Positions 41,735 through 49,460 of a DNA stretch of 52,472 nt are shown here, in pieces. Both the position numbers and the translations under genes were made by a program. The notes below the pieces were generated by a model. The model was not told where the DNA came from. It saw only the letters and a program-made list of their open reading frames with translations, and ran no database searches. This DNA is from Acrocarpospora pleiomorpha (GTDB taxonomy: Bacteria; Actinomycetota; Actinomycetes; Streptosporangiales; Streptosporangiaceae). Each line of letters starts with the position of its first letter. The stretch's first letter is position 1. The stretch covers positions 1-52,472 of the forward strand of contig NZ_BLAF01000076.1 in the NCBI RefSeq assembly GCF_009687885.1, read 5' to 3'.

Positions 41735-42287
41735 GCCCAGACTGTAGGCCACACGACCGACAGAACCCCTCCAGCACCGCCGAGCGACCCCGATCCGCAT
41801 GCTCGGCCGCGCATTGGTCGGCCCCGGGCTGCATGGCCGGTCGCACGCTGACCCGGGCCGTCGGCGGCTCCGCTGGCTGACCCGGGATCGTGTGGTTGGC
41901 TGGCCGCTGGTCGGCCCGGTCGCGTGGTTGGCCGCACGCTGGTCCGGGCCTCCGGCGGCTCTGCCGACTGACCCGGGATCGTGTGGTTGGCTGGCCGCTG
42001 GTCGGCCCGGTCGCGTGGTTGGCCGCACGCTGGTCCGGGCCTCCGGCGGCTCCGCCGACTGACCCTGGACCGCGTGGTCGGCCGGGCGCTGGTCGGCCCC
42101 CGGGTCGCCTCGTCGGACGCGCACCGATCGGACCCCGGCCGTATCGTCGGCTCCGCTCCGGCTGTGTGGTCGGTCGCACCAGTGTTCGGAATCGTGCGGG
42201 TGGTCTGGTGGAGGTCATGATTGCTGGGCGTCGCATATCGGCTGGCGGAGCGTAGGATCGACGCCAAGGAAGGGGAACATCACCGCT
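41735..42287. other. Gap filled largely by a 91-bp array
   Basis: This 553-base spacer separates the divergent RecB-type nuclease and the site-2 protease. Apart from the 91-base array I see no gene. Both strands are open over long distances, a side effect of GC-rich repeats with a unit length not divisible by 3. The promoters of both neighbours must lie at the edges or within the array. Confidence 0.55.
41849..42110. repeat. 91-bp tandem repeat array
   Basis: The repeat phase, read at ACCCGGGATCG, recurs at 41880, 41971 and (as ACCCTGGACCG) 42062, exactly 91 bases apart. The first two full units are nearly identical. A partial unit precedes at about 41849, and a diverged one trails to about 42110. 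Smaller elements (GCTGGTCGGCC, CGTGGTTGG) recur within each unit. Confidence 0.85.
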
Positions 42288-43406
42288 ATGAGCACACCAT
42301 CTCCGGGGCTGCGCATGGGGCGGCCGTTCGGCATCCCGGTGTACGTGTCGCCGACGTGGCTGATCGTCGCCGCGTTCATCACGATCAGCTTCAAGCCGCA
42401 GGTGGGTGATCGGCTGCCGGAGTTCTCCGAACTCGCGCAGTATGGCATCGCGCTGATGTTCGCCGTGTTGCTCTACGTGTCGGTACTTTTGCACGAGCTC
42501 GCGCACTGCGTGGTCGCCAAGGCCTACGGTCTTCCGGTCAAACGGATCACGCTCTATCTGCTGGGCGGCGTCTCCGAGATCGAGAAGGAGCCGGACACTC
42601 CGGGCAAGGAGTTCCTCGTCTCGTTCGCGGGGCCGATGGCCTCGCTCGGGCTGGCCGGGGTGTTCTTCCTGGCCGACCGGGTGATGGACGGCAACTCGGT
42701 GGCCGGCGTCCTGGTCTTCATGCTGTGGTTCTCGAACCTGATCGTCGGCATCTTCAACCTGCTGCCCGGCCTGCCCCTGGACGGCGGCAGGATGCTTCGC
42801 GCGGGCGTCTGGAAGGCCACCAGCAGCCCCAACTCCGGCACGGTCGCCGCCGCCTGGGTGGGCCGCGTGCTGGCCGTGGCGCTGGTGCTGTCCCAGCTGA
42901 TCCTGCCCCTGATGGCCGGGCAGGAGCCGGACTTCACCACGGTGCTCTGGTCGATGGTGCTGGCCTCCTTCATCTGGATCGGCGCCTCCCAGTCGCTGCG
43001 GGTGGCCAAGGTGCGCTCCCGGCTGCCCCAGGTCCGGGCCAGGACTCTGGCCCGCCGCGCGCTCCCGGTCACCGCCGAGGTCCCCCTGGCTGAGGCCCTG
43101 CGCCGCGCGCGCGAGACCGGCGCGGGCGCGATCGTGGTGGTCGACCACGAGGGACGCCCGACCGCGATCGTGAACGAGGCCGCCGTCAACGCCACCCCCG
43201 AGCAGCGCCGCCCCTGGGTCACCGCGGGCGCGGTCGCGCGTAGTCTGGAACCGGCGTTAGTGCTGGGCGCCGACCTGGAGGGCGAGCCACTCATCGACGC
43301 CATGCGCGGTAACCCCGCCGGGGAGTACCTGCTGGTCGAGCGGGGCGGCGAGATCTACGGCGTACTCGTCACCGCCGACGTCAACAAGGTCTTCACCGGA
43401 GTATGA
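42288..43406 (+). CDS. Site-2 protease family protein (M50) with C-terminal CBS domains
   Basis: The 372-aa membrane metalloprotease has its zinc site HELAH at residues 69-73 and the third ligand in LPLDGGR (Asp165). Membrane spans surround both. A CBS pair occupies about residues 245-372 (GAGAIVVVDHEGRPTAIVNE, then EYLLVERGGEIYGVLVTADV). Such S2P-CBS proteins are common in actinobacteria (Rip3-like) and may couple intramembrane cleavage to a nucleotide signal. Substrates are unknown. A 50-residue frame starts inside its stop (ATGA at 43403) but has no family match that I know. Confidence 0.88.
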   Translation: MSTPSPGLRMGRPFGIPVYVSPTWLIVAAFITISFKPQVGDRLPEFSELAQYGIALMFAVLLYVSVLLHELAHCVVAKAYGLPVKRITLYLLGGVSEIEKEPDTPGKEFLVSFAGPMASLGLAGVFFLADRVMDGNSVAGVLVFMLWFSNLIVGIFNLLPGLPLDGGRMLRAGVWKATSSPNSGTVAAAWVGRVLAVALVLSQLILPLMAGQEPDFTTVLWSMVLASFIWIGASQSLRVAKVRSRLPQVRARTLARRALPVTAEVPLAEALRRARETGAGAIVVVDHEGRPTAIVNEAAVNATPEQRRPWVTAGAVARSLEPALVLGADLEGEPLIDAMRGNPAGEYLLVERGGEIYGVLVTADVNKVFTGV

Positions 43407-43732
43407 GCTTCGGACACGACGACAAGGGCTTCGCCAGGGATTGGCTTCAGGGCGCGACATCCAGGGCGTCGCCCGGTGTGAACGCTGGACGCGACAACCA
43501 GACGTGGGTGGGTGTGGTGGGTGGCATGTCGAACCTGTTTGTCCCACTCGTCTAACTCGCGTTCCGCCACTAGTGTTCTGGTCAGCTGATCAGGAGTGTT
43601 CTTGTTTGCCACGTTACGAGTAGCAGGTGGCGGTTGCCTTTCGGGGTGGCCGAGGATCGCGGCGAGGACTCGTCGACGCGGTGTGATGTCGGCGCCGCTG
43701 GACAGGTGGCGCGTGCGGGGAGGGAGAGGTCT
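43407..43732. other. Gap between site-2 protease and FHA gene
   Basis: The only candidate gene is a 50-codon frame from the ATG at 43403 (overlapping the protease stop) to 43555. It has ordinary composition but no recognisable motif, so I do not count it as a gene. The near-palindrome CTGGTCAGCTGATCAG (43578-43593) lies about 140 bases before the FHA start and may be regulatory. Confidence 0.4.
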
Positions 43733-45226
43733 GTGACGGATCAGGGCGCGGGGGTTGTCCGTCCGCTTCCGGGTGAAGGCGTGGTGGCCCACTTCAATGG
43801 GTTGCTGCTGGTCTGCGGTCCCGCGGGCCCGGTGGTGGAGGAGTTGCTCGACGCGCTGCGGGAGACTGCGGGCACGGGGGGTGACGGGCGGGTGCTGGCT
43901 CGCCGGGTGGCCCAGGTGCTGGCCCGTTCCATGAACGGGGATCCGATCGCCTGCGCGGTGGCCGGTTCCGCCGGTGGCGGTGTGGCGGTCCTGGTGTGCG
44001 GGGCGGCCATGGCGTCCGTGCTCGGCGGTCCGGACGGCGACGTGATGTTGTCGGGCCAGGATTCGCTGACGTGGACCGATCGGCTGGTCAACGGCCCGGT
44101 GACCAAGGTGGAGCTCCGCCTGCCGGGTTCCGGGGCGTCGAGCCCGTATGCGCGCTTGGACGGTGGCGTGGTGGCGGGCGCGGGAGTGGAGATCGACTTC
44201 ACTTCGCCGGGTCACACCGTGCACCGGCCGGTGCCGCCCGGTCCTGGTCATCCGTACCCGCCGCAGCCCGCTCAGCCCGCCCAGTCCGGACCGGCCCAGT
44301 CGATCCTGCCGCACGAGCCGATCGCGCCCCGCGAGCCCGTCGTGCCCCCGTATGGGGGTCCGCCGGCGCCGCCGCCGATGCCTCCGGGGCCGCCGCCCAT
44401 GCCTCCCGGCCCGCCCCCGATGCCGCCGAGCCCGCCGCCGATGCCGCCGGGTCCGCCCCCGATGCCGCCGGGTCCGCCAGGGCAGCCCGGTCCGCTCGGG
44501 CATCCGTCCGGGCCGCTGCCGCATCCCCTGCCGCCTCCGCCGATGCCGCAGCCGATGCCCCAGGGCAATCCGCCGATGCCGCCGCCCATGCCGACCGGGC
44601 CCCAGCCCTCCCCGATGGATGAGCCGATGCCGGTGGCGACCCGGGACGAGAGTCACCGGCAGGCCAACGGGCATCAGGCCGGGTCGGTCACCCGGACCGG
44701 GGACGTGAGCGAGAGCACCCAGCTGGACGCCACGCCGACCCCTGAGGCCGGGCCGATGGTGCACGGGGTGGATTGCAAGAACGACCACTTCAACGATCCG
44801 CGGGTGCCGTACTGCGCGGTGTGCGGGGTGCCTTTGGTGCAGAGCACGCTGGTGCCGTACAAGGGGACCAGGCCCGCGCTCGGGGTGTTGCTGCTCGACG
44901 ACGGGCTCGCGTTGCGGCTGGACTCCGACTACATTCTCGGCCGGGATCCGGAACGCGCGTCCGAGGTTCAGGCGGGCCAGGCCCGGCCGGCCAGGGTCAC
45001 CAGCCCCGACGGCTCGGTCTCCCGCCGCCACCTCCGGGTGGCCCTGGAGGGCTGGGACGTCACCCTGGTCGATCTCGGCTCCGTCAACGGCACCCAGATC
45101 CAGCCTCCCGGCGACCCCAACTACTACGACATCCCCCCGAACGAGCCGGTCCCCATCGTCCCCGGCACCACCGTCCGCATCGGAGTGTCCAGAACGATGC
45201 GTTTCGACGGTCACCGAGAAGCCTGA
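43733..45226 (+). CDS. FHA domain protein with zinc-ribbon-like motif and Pro/Met-rich linker
   Basis: The 497-aa cytosolic protein has three parts. The N-terminal 165 residues form an unrecognised globular domain (VVAHFNGLLLVCGPAGPVVE and following). A Pro-rich linker comes next and includes five tandem 7-residue units PPPMPPG (44369-44473, one with Ser). The C-terminal part has a likely zinc site (Cys348, then Cys361 and Cys364 in YCAVCG) followed by an FHA domain (about 380-490: LGRDPERA, SVSRRHLRVA, VDLGSVNGTQI). FHA domains bind phosphothreonine, so it probably partners a Ser/Thr kinase; none lies in this window. The GTG start has GGAGGGAGAGG upstream. Confidence 0.82.
   Translation: MTDQGAGVVRPLPGEGVVAHFNGLLLVCGPAGPVVEELLDALRETAGTGGDGRVLARRVAQVLARSMNGDPIACAVAGSAGGGVAVLVCGAAMASVLGGPDGDVMLSGQDSLTWTDRLVNGPVTKVELRLPGSGASSPYARLDGGVVAGAGVEIDFTSPGHTVHRPVPPGPGHPYPPQPAQPAQSGPAQSILPHEPIAPREPVVPPYGGPPAPPPMPPGPPPMPPGPPPMPPSPPPMPPGPPPMPPGPPGQPGPLGHPSGPLPHPLPPPPMPQPMPQGNPPMPPPMPTGPQPSPMDEPMPVATRDESHRQANGHQAGSVTRTGDVSESTQLDATPTPEAGPMVHGVDCKNDHFNDPRVPYCAVCGVPLVQSTLVPYKGTRPALGVLLLDDGLALRLDSDYILGRDPERASEVQAGQARPARVTSPDGSVSRRHLRVALEGWDVTLVDLGSVNGTQIQPPGDPNYYDIPPNEPVPIVPGTTVRIGVSRTMRFDGHREA
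44369..44473 (+). repeat. Five 21-bp coding repeats (PPPMPPG)
   Basis: Five 21-base units inside the FHA gene encode PPPMPPG, with Ser replacing Gly in the third. Codons vary between units, so selection on the peptide is more likely than recent duplication alone. Confidence 0.85.
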
Positions 45227-45251
45227 GTGGTACGTGGGGATTGCCTGGCCC

Positions 45252-45306
45252 GGTTCTCCCCACCCACCCAGCCCTTTGATTCCCCTCGGGCTCCGCCCGC
45301 CCCGGC
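45252..45306. repeat. Dispersed element of about 55 bp, copy 1
   Basis: This copy contains TTCTCCCCACCCACCC, CCTTTGATT and the hairpin CGGGC-TCC-GCCCG. A near copy in the same orientation lies at 52357-52410. It sits between the converging FHA and TetR genes and may work as a terminator. Confidence 0.75.
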
Positions 45307-45326
45307 CATCGCGGTGTTCGGGGTGG

Positions 45327-45947
45327 CTACGGAGCGGCCGGGCCTGCCGTGCCGGAGGCGTGGTCAAATGCGAGGCGGTCCAGTTCGGAGCGCATGATGC
45401 GTTCCATGCGGGTGTCGTCGGCGGGGTAGAGGAGGCGGTGGACGCTGAGGCCGTCCACCAGGGCCAGGAGGCGTTCGGCCAGGTCGTCGAGGTTTTCCTG
45501 GGTGGTCAGTTCGCCGGCGTCGCGGGCTGACTGGAGGAGCGTGCGGATGAGGCGGCGGAGGTCGGCCGCCTCTTCGCGCTGGACCTGCAGGAGGGCCGGA
45601 GAGCTGATGCTGCGGGCCCAGAAGCCGATCTCCAGGCCCGTTTCCTGGACGCGCTCCTCGTCGAGGGGGAGGTTGTCGAGGAGGACCTCGCGGAGGGCGG
45701 TCAGGCCGGTGCGGCCGGCGAGTTTGGCCGTCAGGCGGGCGGTGATGCGGCGGTGTGAGGACTGGAGGGCCGACAGGAGGATGTCGTCCTTGTCGGTGAA
45801 ATAGTGGGTGAGGACGCCGTTGGAGTATCCGGCTTCCTTGGCGATGGCGCGGGTGGTGGCCGCCTCGATGCCGTCGCGCAGGATGATGCGTCGCGCGGCC
45901 GCCACGACTTCCTGGCGGCGCTCCTCGTGATTCACGATCTTTGGCAT
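45327..45947 (-). CDS. TetR/AcrR family transcriptional regulator
   Basis: The 206-aa protein has an intact TetR helix-turn-helix at residues 9-50 (RRQEVVAAARRIILRDGIEA, TTRAIAKEAGYSNGVLTHYF, TDKDDILLSAL). The C-terminal ligand domain resembles BetI-like regulators (EIGFWARSISSPALLQVQRE, LVDGLSVHRLL). The ATG at 45947 has GGGGGAA upstream. It is divergent from the PfkB kinase gene with only 61 bases between the starts, so it most probably represses the kinase-aminotransferase pair and itself. Confidence 0.92.
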   Translation of the reverse strand: MPKIVNHEERRQEVVAAARRIILRDGIEAATTRAIAKEAGYSNGVLTHYFTDKDDILLSALQSSHRRITARLTAKLAGRTGLTALREVLLDNLPLDEERVQETGLEIGFWARSISSPALLQVQREEAADLRRLIRTLLQSARDAGELTTQENLDDLAERLLALVDGLSVHRLLYPADDTRMERIMRSELDRLAFDHASGTAGPAAP

Positions 45948-45970
45948 GATTCCCCCGATAAAACCGGCTG

Positions 45971-46000
45971 TTGACATTTTAGTCGGACGCCCGTCTATTA
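45971..46000 (+). promoter_or_regulatory. Promoter and possible TetR operator before the PfkB kinase gene
   Basis: TTGACA (45971-45976) is a perfect -35. TATTAT 19 bases downstream, or TCTATT at 17, can serve as -10. The region between them, around GACG-CC-CGTC (45986-45995), is an imperfect palindrome that fits an operator for the divergent TetR protein. Confidence 0.55.
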
Positions 46001-46008
46001 TCCAGGGC

Positions 46009-46920
46009 ATGACCGTCCTCACCCTAGGCGTCCATATCGTGGACGTGCTGGCGCGCCCGGTGGAGTCCATTCCGGCCGGCCAGGACACGCATCTGGTGGA
46101 GCAGGTCCGGATCACGGCCGCCGGGGCCGCCGCGGGCACGGCGGTCGATCTCGCCAGGCTCGGCGTCCCCGTCGCCTCCGCGGGAGCGGTCGGCGACGAC
46201 GAACTCGGCGACTTCCTCCTGATGATTATGGCCAGACATGGCGTCGATGTGTCGGGTGTGGCGCGAAAGTCCGGCGAGCAGACCGCCGCGTCGATCCTCC
46301 CGATACGTCCGGACGGCGGCCGCCCCTCCTTCCACGTTCCCGGCGCCAACCTCGGGTTCGCGCTCGCCGATCTCGACCCGGCTCAGGTCCTGGGCGCGAA
46401 CCTGGTCCATCTGGGCGGCATGGACGCGAGCTGGGGCCTTCACGATCCGGCTTTCTTCGCGTTACTCGACGAAGCCCGCGCGGGCGGCACGATCATCACC
46501 ATGGACCTGCTGTCCAACATGCCCGACCTGATGCCCGCCGCGAAGGTCTTCCTCCCGCACCTGGACTACTTCCTCCCCAACGAGGAACAAGCCCTCATGA
46601 TCACCGGCGCCGCCACCGTCGAGGAGGCCGCCACCGCCCTGCTCGCCGAAGGCCTGACCGCCGCCCTCATCACCGTGGGCGCCCGGGGCAGCCTGGTCGC
46701 CACCGCCGAGGGCATCACCCACGTCCCCGCCCTGGACATCGAGGTCGTCGACACCACCGGCTGCGGCGACGCCTACTGCGCGGGCTTCATCGCCGCCCTC
46801 CTCAACGGCCGCTCCCTCATCGCCGCCGCCGAACTCGGCACCGTGGTCGCGGCCCGCGTCGCCGGAGGCCTCGGCTCCGACGCGGGCTTGACGGACGCCC
46901 GGAACCTACTGTCCGACTAG
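46009..46920 (+). CDS. PfkB family carbohydrate kinase
   Basis: The 303-aa kinase belongs to the ribokinase/PfkB family. The N-terminal region has GAAAGTAVDLARLG and GAVGDDELGDFLL (substrate side). The C-terminal signature is VVDTTGCGDAYCAGF with anion-hole Gly residues and catalytic Asp254. The substrate (a sugar, nucleoside or related alcohol) cannot be assigned. The ATG at 46009 has only a weak AGGG; an in-frame ATG at 45946 lies upstream of the promoter and would overlap the TetR start. It is followed 14 bases later by a class-III aminotransferase, with which it likely forms an operon under TetR control. Confidence 0.9.
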   Translation: MTVLTLGVHIVDVLARPVESIPAGQDTHLVEQVRITAAGAAAGTAVDLARLGVPVASAGAVGDDELGDFLLMIMARHGVDVSGVARKSGEQTAASILPIRPDGGRPSFHVPGANLGFALADLDPAQVLGANLVHLGGMDASWGLHDPAFFALLDEARAGGTIITMDLLSNMPDLMPAAKVFLPHLDYFLPNEEQALMITGAATVEEAATALLAEGLTAALITVGARGSLVATAEGITHVPALDIEVVDTTGCGDAYCAGFIAALLNGRSLIAAAELGTVVAARVAGGLGSDAGLTDARNLLSD

Positions 46921-46934
46921 ATACGAGGATCTTC

Positions 46935-48143
46935 ATGTCTATTGACGCGGAATTGCGGGCACGGGCCGCCAAGGTCATTCCGGGTGGGATGTACGGGCAT
47001 CTCAACGCCGTGCTGCATGGGGAGACGTACCCGCAGTTCTTCGTACGGGCGGAAGGGGCCCGGCAGTGGGACGCGGACGGGCGGGAGTTCATCGATCTCA
47101 TGTGCAGCTGGGGGCCGATGATCGTGGGGCACCGGAATCCGGTCGTGGAGGAGGCCGCCGCGGCGCAGCAGGCGCGCGGGGACTGCCTGAACGGGCCTGG
47201 GCCGATCATGGTGGAGCTGGCCGAGCTGCTGGTGGAGGTGATTCCGGCCGCCGACTGGGCCATGTTCTCGAAGAACGGGACCGACGCGACCACGCAGGCG
47301 CTGATGGTGGCCAGGGCGGCCACCGGGCGTACCAAGGTGCTGGTGGCGCACGGGGCCTATCACGGGGCCGATCCGTGGTGTACGCCCGGGTTGTCGGGGG
47401 TGACGCCCAACCAGCGGGCCGACAACGTGGAGTTCACGTACAACGATCTGGCCAGCGCGGAGGCCGCGGCGGCGGTGGGGGATGTGGCCGCGATCCTGGT
47501 CACGCCGTTCAAGCATGACTCGTTCGAGGATCAGGCGTTCGCGGAGGCGGAGTTCGCCAGGGGCGTACGGGCGCTGGCCGATCGGCTCGGGGCGGCGCTG
47601 GTGATCGACGAGGTGCGGGCGGGGTGGCGGCTGGACCTGCGCGGGTCGTGGGAGGGGTTCGGGGTGCGGCCGGATCTGTCGGCCTGGAGCAAGGCCATGG
47701 CCAACGGGCATCCCATCGCCGCTGTGACGGGCGTGGACGCGTTGCGCGGCCCGGCCCAGACGCTGTACTCGACCGGGTCCTTCTGGTTCTCCGCGAGCGC
47801 CATGGCCGCCGCCAAGGCCACTATCGAGATCCTCCGGGACACCGGTGGCGTCGCGCTGATGGAACGCGCGGGCGACCGCCTCCGGGCGGGCCTGGCCGCC
47901 CAGGCCGCCGCACACGGCTTCGTGGTCAACCAGACCGGGCCGGTGCAGATCCCGTGGCTGTCGTTCGAGGGTGACGAGACCCTGGCGCGGGGCGTCGCCT
48001 GGGCGGCCGCCTGCCTGGCCGAGGGCGTCTACCTGCACCCGTGGCACAACTGGTTCCTGTCCACGGCGCACACCGACGACGAGATCGACCGGGCCCTGCA
48101 GCGCACCGACGCCGCGTTCGCCAAGCTCAGGAGCGCAGTCTGA
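46935..48143 (+). CDS. Class-III PLP-dependent aminotransferase (glutamate-1-semialdehyde aminomutase-like)
   Basis: The 402-aa enzyme belongs to the class III fold. Features are RAAKVIPGGMYGHLNAVL at the start, DADGREFIDLMCSWGPMIVGH, MFSKNGTDATTQAL (phosphate binding), LVIDEVRAGWR (cofactor Asp) and the PLP Lys253 in AWSKAMANGHP. The arrangement is closest to glutamate-1-semialdehyde 2,1-aminomutases and related aminotransferases, but the kinase neighbour makes a heme role unlikely. The amino acceptor is unknown. The ATG has GAGG upstream. Its 3' end overlaps the converging GNAT gene by 17 bases. Confidence 0.88.
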   Translation: MSIDAELRARAAKVIPGGMYGHLNAVLHGETYPQFFVRAEGARQWDADGREFIDLMCSWGPMIVGHRNPVVEEAAAAQQARGDCLNGPGPIMVELAELLVEVIPAADWAMFSKNGTDATTQALMVARAATGRTKVLVAHGAYHGADPWCTPGLSGVTPNQRADNVEFTYNDLASAEAAAAVGDVAAILVTPFKHDSFEDQAFAEAEFARGVRALADRLGAALVIDEVRAGWRLDLRGSWEGFGVRPDLSAWSKAMANGHPIAAVTGVDALRGPAQTLYSTGSFWFSASAMAAAKATIEILRDTGGVALMERAGDRLRAGLAAQAAAHGFVVNQTGPVQIPWLSFEGDETLARGVAWAAACLAEGVYLHPWHNWFLSTAHTDDEIDRALQRTDAAFAKLRSAV

Positions 48144-49227
48144 CCCAGCGGACATCGTCGAGCCGGGTGCCGTCGGGCCCGGGCAGGAGCTCCTTCGCCA
48201 CGCCCTCCCGGGTGAAGCCCGCGCGTTCCAGCACCCGGTGCGACGCGGTGTTCGTCGGAACCGTCCCGGCGATCACCCGATGGATCGCGGTGTGCGCGAA
48301 GACCCACTCCACCAGCAGCTTGACCGCGCGGGTCACATAGCCGCGCCCTCGATATTCGGGCAGCAGGCTGTAGCCGGTCATGGCCTCGCCGAGGGGCGGG
48401 ATCACGTGCGAGAGCTGGATGTCGCCCGCGAAGGCGCCCGTGGCCGCGTCCCTGATCGCGATCTCGGCCTGTTCGGCGGCCAGCCAGCGGTAGCCCGCGT
48501 TGCGGCAGCGGAGCGCGGTGGTGGCGTAGTCGGGGCGGCCGGGGGGCACGTGGTGGGCCATGACCTCGGGGTCGCCCATCATGCGGTGGTAGTCGCCGGC
48601 GTCGGCGGGCGCGAGCCGTACCAGCCGGATCACGCCGTCGGTGAGCTCGCCGCCCGGAAAGTCCGGCAGGTACGGCCGGATCGGGTCGCCGGGGTCGGTG
48701 GCGAGCCGGGCGAAGGCCACCATGTCGCAGCGGGAACCGTCGCGCCGGCTGCCGGCGCCGCGGCGGATGCCCTCCCGGACGAAACCGGACGCCATGGCCA
48801 CCTTCTGGGAGCCGAGGTTCTCGATGTCGGCCAGCAGGTCCAGCCGTTGTGCGCCCTGAGCGAAACGCCACGCCGAGACCGCCCGCGTGGCCGCCGTGGC
48901 GATGCCCTTCCCGCGCGCCCAGGGCGCCACCCAGTAGCCGACCTCCACGTTGCCGAACCGGTCCGGCGGCTTGACCCCGATCACGCCCTGCGGCTCGTCG
49001 GTGGCCGGGTCGGCCATCACGAAGTCCGCGCCGTCCTCCGCCCAGGCGTGCTCGGCCAGCTTGTTCTTCCAGAACAGGGCGTCCGCCCGCGTGTACGGCA
49101 CCGGGATGAGCGGGATGAATCGCGCGATCTCCGGGTCGGCACAGGCGCGGGCCACGGCGTCCATGTCCGCGTCCACCGGCGGGCGGAGGTTGACCGGGCC
49201 GGCGGGGATGGTTTCACGGGGGAGCAT
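48127..49227 (-). CDS. Double GNAT-domain N-acetyltransferase
   Basis: The 366-aa protein contains two GNAT domains of the RimJ/RimL kind. Domain 1 (about 10-180) has VEVGYWVAPWARGKGIATAA and domain 2 (about 195-366) has GYSLLPEYRGRGYVTRAVKL; each contains the acetyl-CoA loop (RGKGIA, RGRGYV) and the later N-x-A/G-S region. Both look intact, so the protein may be a pseudo-dimer in one chain. The acceptor is unknown; the family includes ribosomal protein, tRNA-like and antibiotic acetyltransferases. It converges with the aminotransferase and is divergent from trmI. Confidence 0.88.
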   Translation of the reverse strand: MLPRETIPAGPVNLRPPVDADMDAVARACADPEIARFIPLIPVPYTRADALFWKNKLAEHAWAEDGADFVMADPATDEPQGVIGVKPPDRFGNVEVGYWVAPWARGKGIATAATRAVSAWRFAQGAQRLDLLADIENLGSQKVAMASGFVREGIRRGAGSRRDGSRCDMVAFARLATDPGDPIRPYLPDFPGGELTDGVIRLVRLAPADAGDYHRMMGDPEVMAHHVPPGRPDYATTALRCRNAGYRWLAAEQAEIAIRDAATGAFAGDIQLSHVIPPLGEAMTGYSLLPEYRGRGYVTRAVKLLVEWVFAHTAIHRVIAGTVPTNTASHRVLERAGFTREGVAKELLPGPDGTRLDDVRWVRLRS

Positions 49228-49404
49228 GAACCCTTACCTACCAGGGCCGCAACCCTCCAGGCGAGTCGATTAGTCGGCTCTCCACCCACCCCGGCAAACT
49301 TCCGCGCCAGTCGTAAGGTAGGAATTGCTCGGCCGCGCCTGTGTCTGGACTGAGGAACGCAGGTCGCGAAGCGGCCGGAGTGACGAGGGAAGACGCAGGC
49401 TGAG

Positions 49405-49435
49405 GGCGGCCGAGCCGCCGATCCGAAGGATCGGC
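49405..49435 (+). promoter_or_regulatory. Two overlapping hairpins in the trmI leader
   Basis: GGCGGC-CGA-GCCGCC (49405-49419) and GCCGATCC-GAA-GGATCGGC (49417-49435) are both perfect. They share three bases, so only one can be fully formed. They end 25 bases before the trmI ATG. An RNA switch, attenuator or mRNA stabiliser is possible. Confidence 0.5.
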
Positions 49436-49460
49436 AAAGAAACACAGATAGCCTTGCGGC

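Noticed and set aside
41849..42110. CRISPR or replication-origin iterons
   Set aside because: The 91-bp units have no spacer structure and no DnaA boxes or rep gene nearby.
41735..42267. Long open frames on both strands over the 91-bp array
   Set aside because: They result from GC-rich repeats, have no ribosome sites and give Arg/Pro-rich repeat peptides that continue through all frames.
43355..45367. 670-codon open frame antisense to the FHA gene
   Set aside because: It is His/Arg-rich and complementary to the Pro/Met repeats; the FHA domain on the plus strand is clear.
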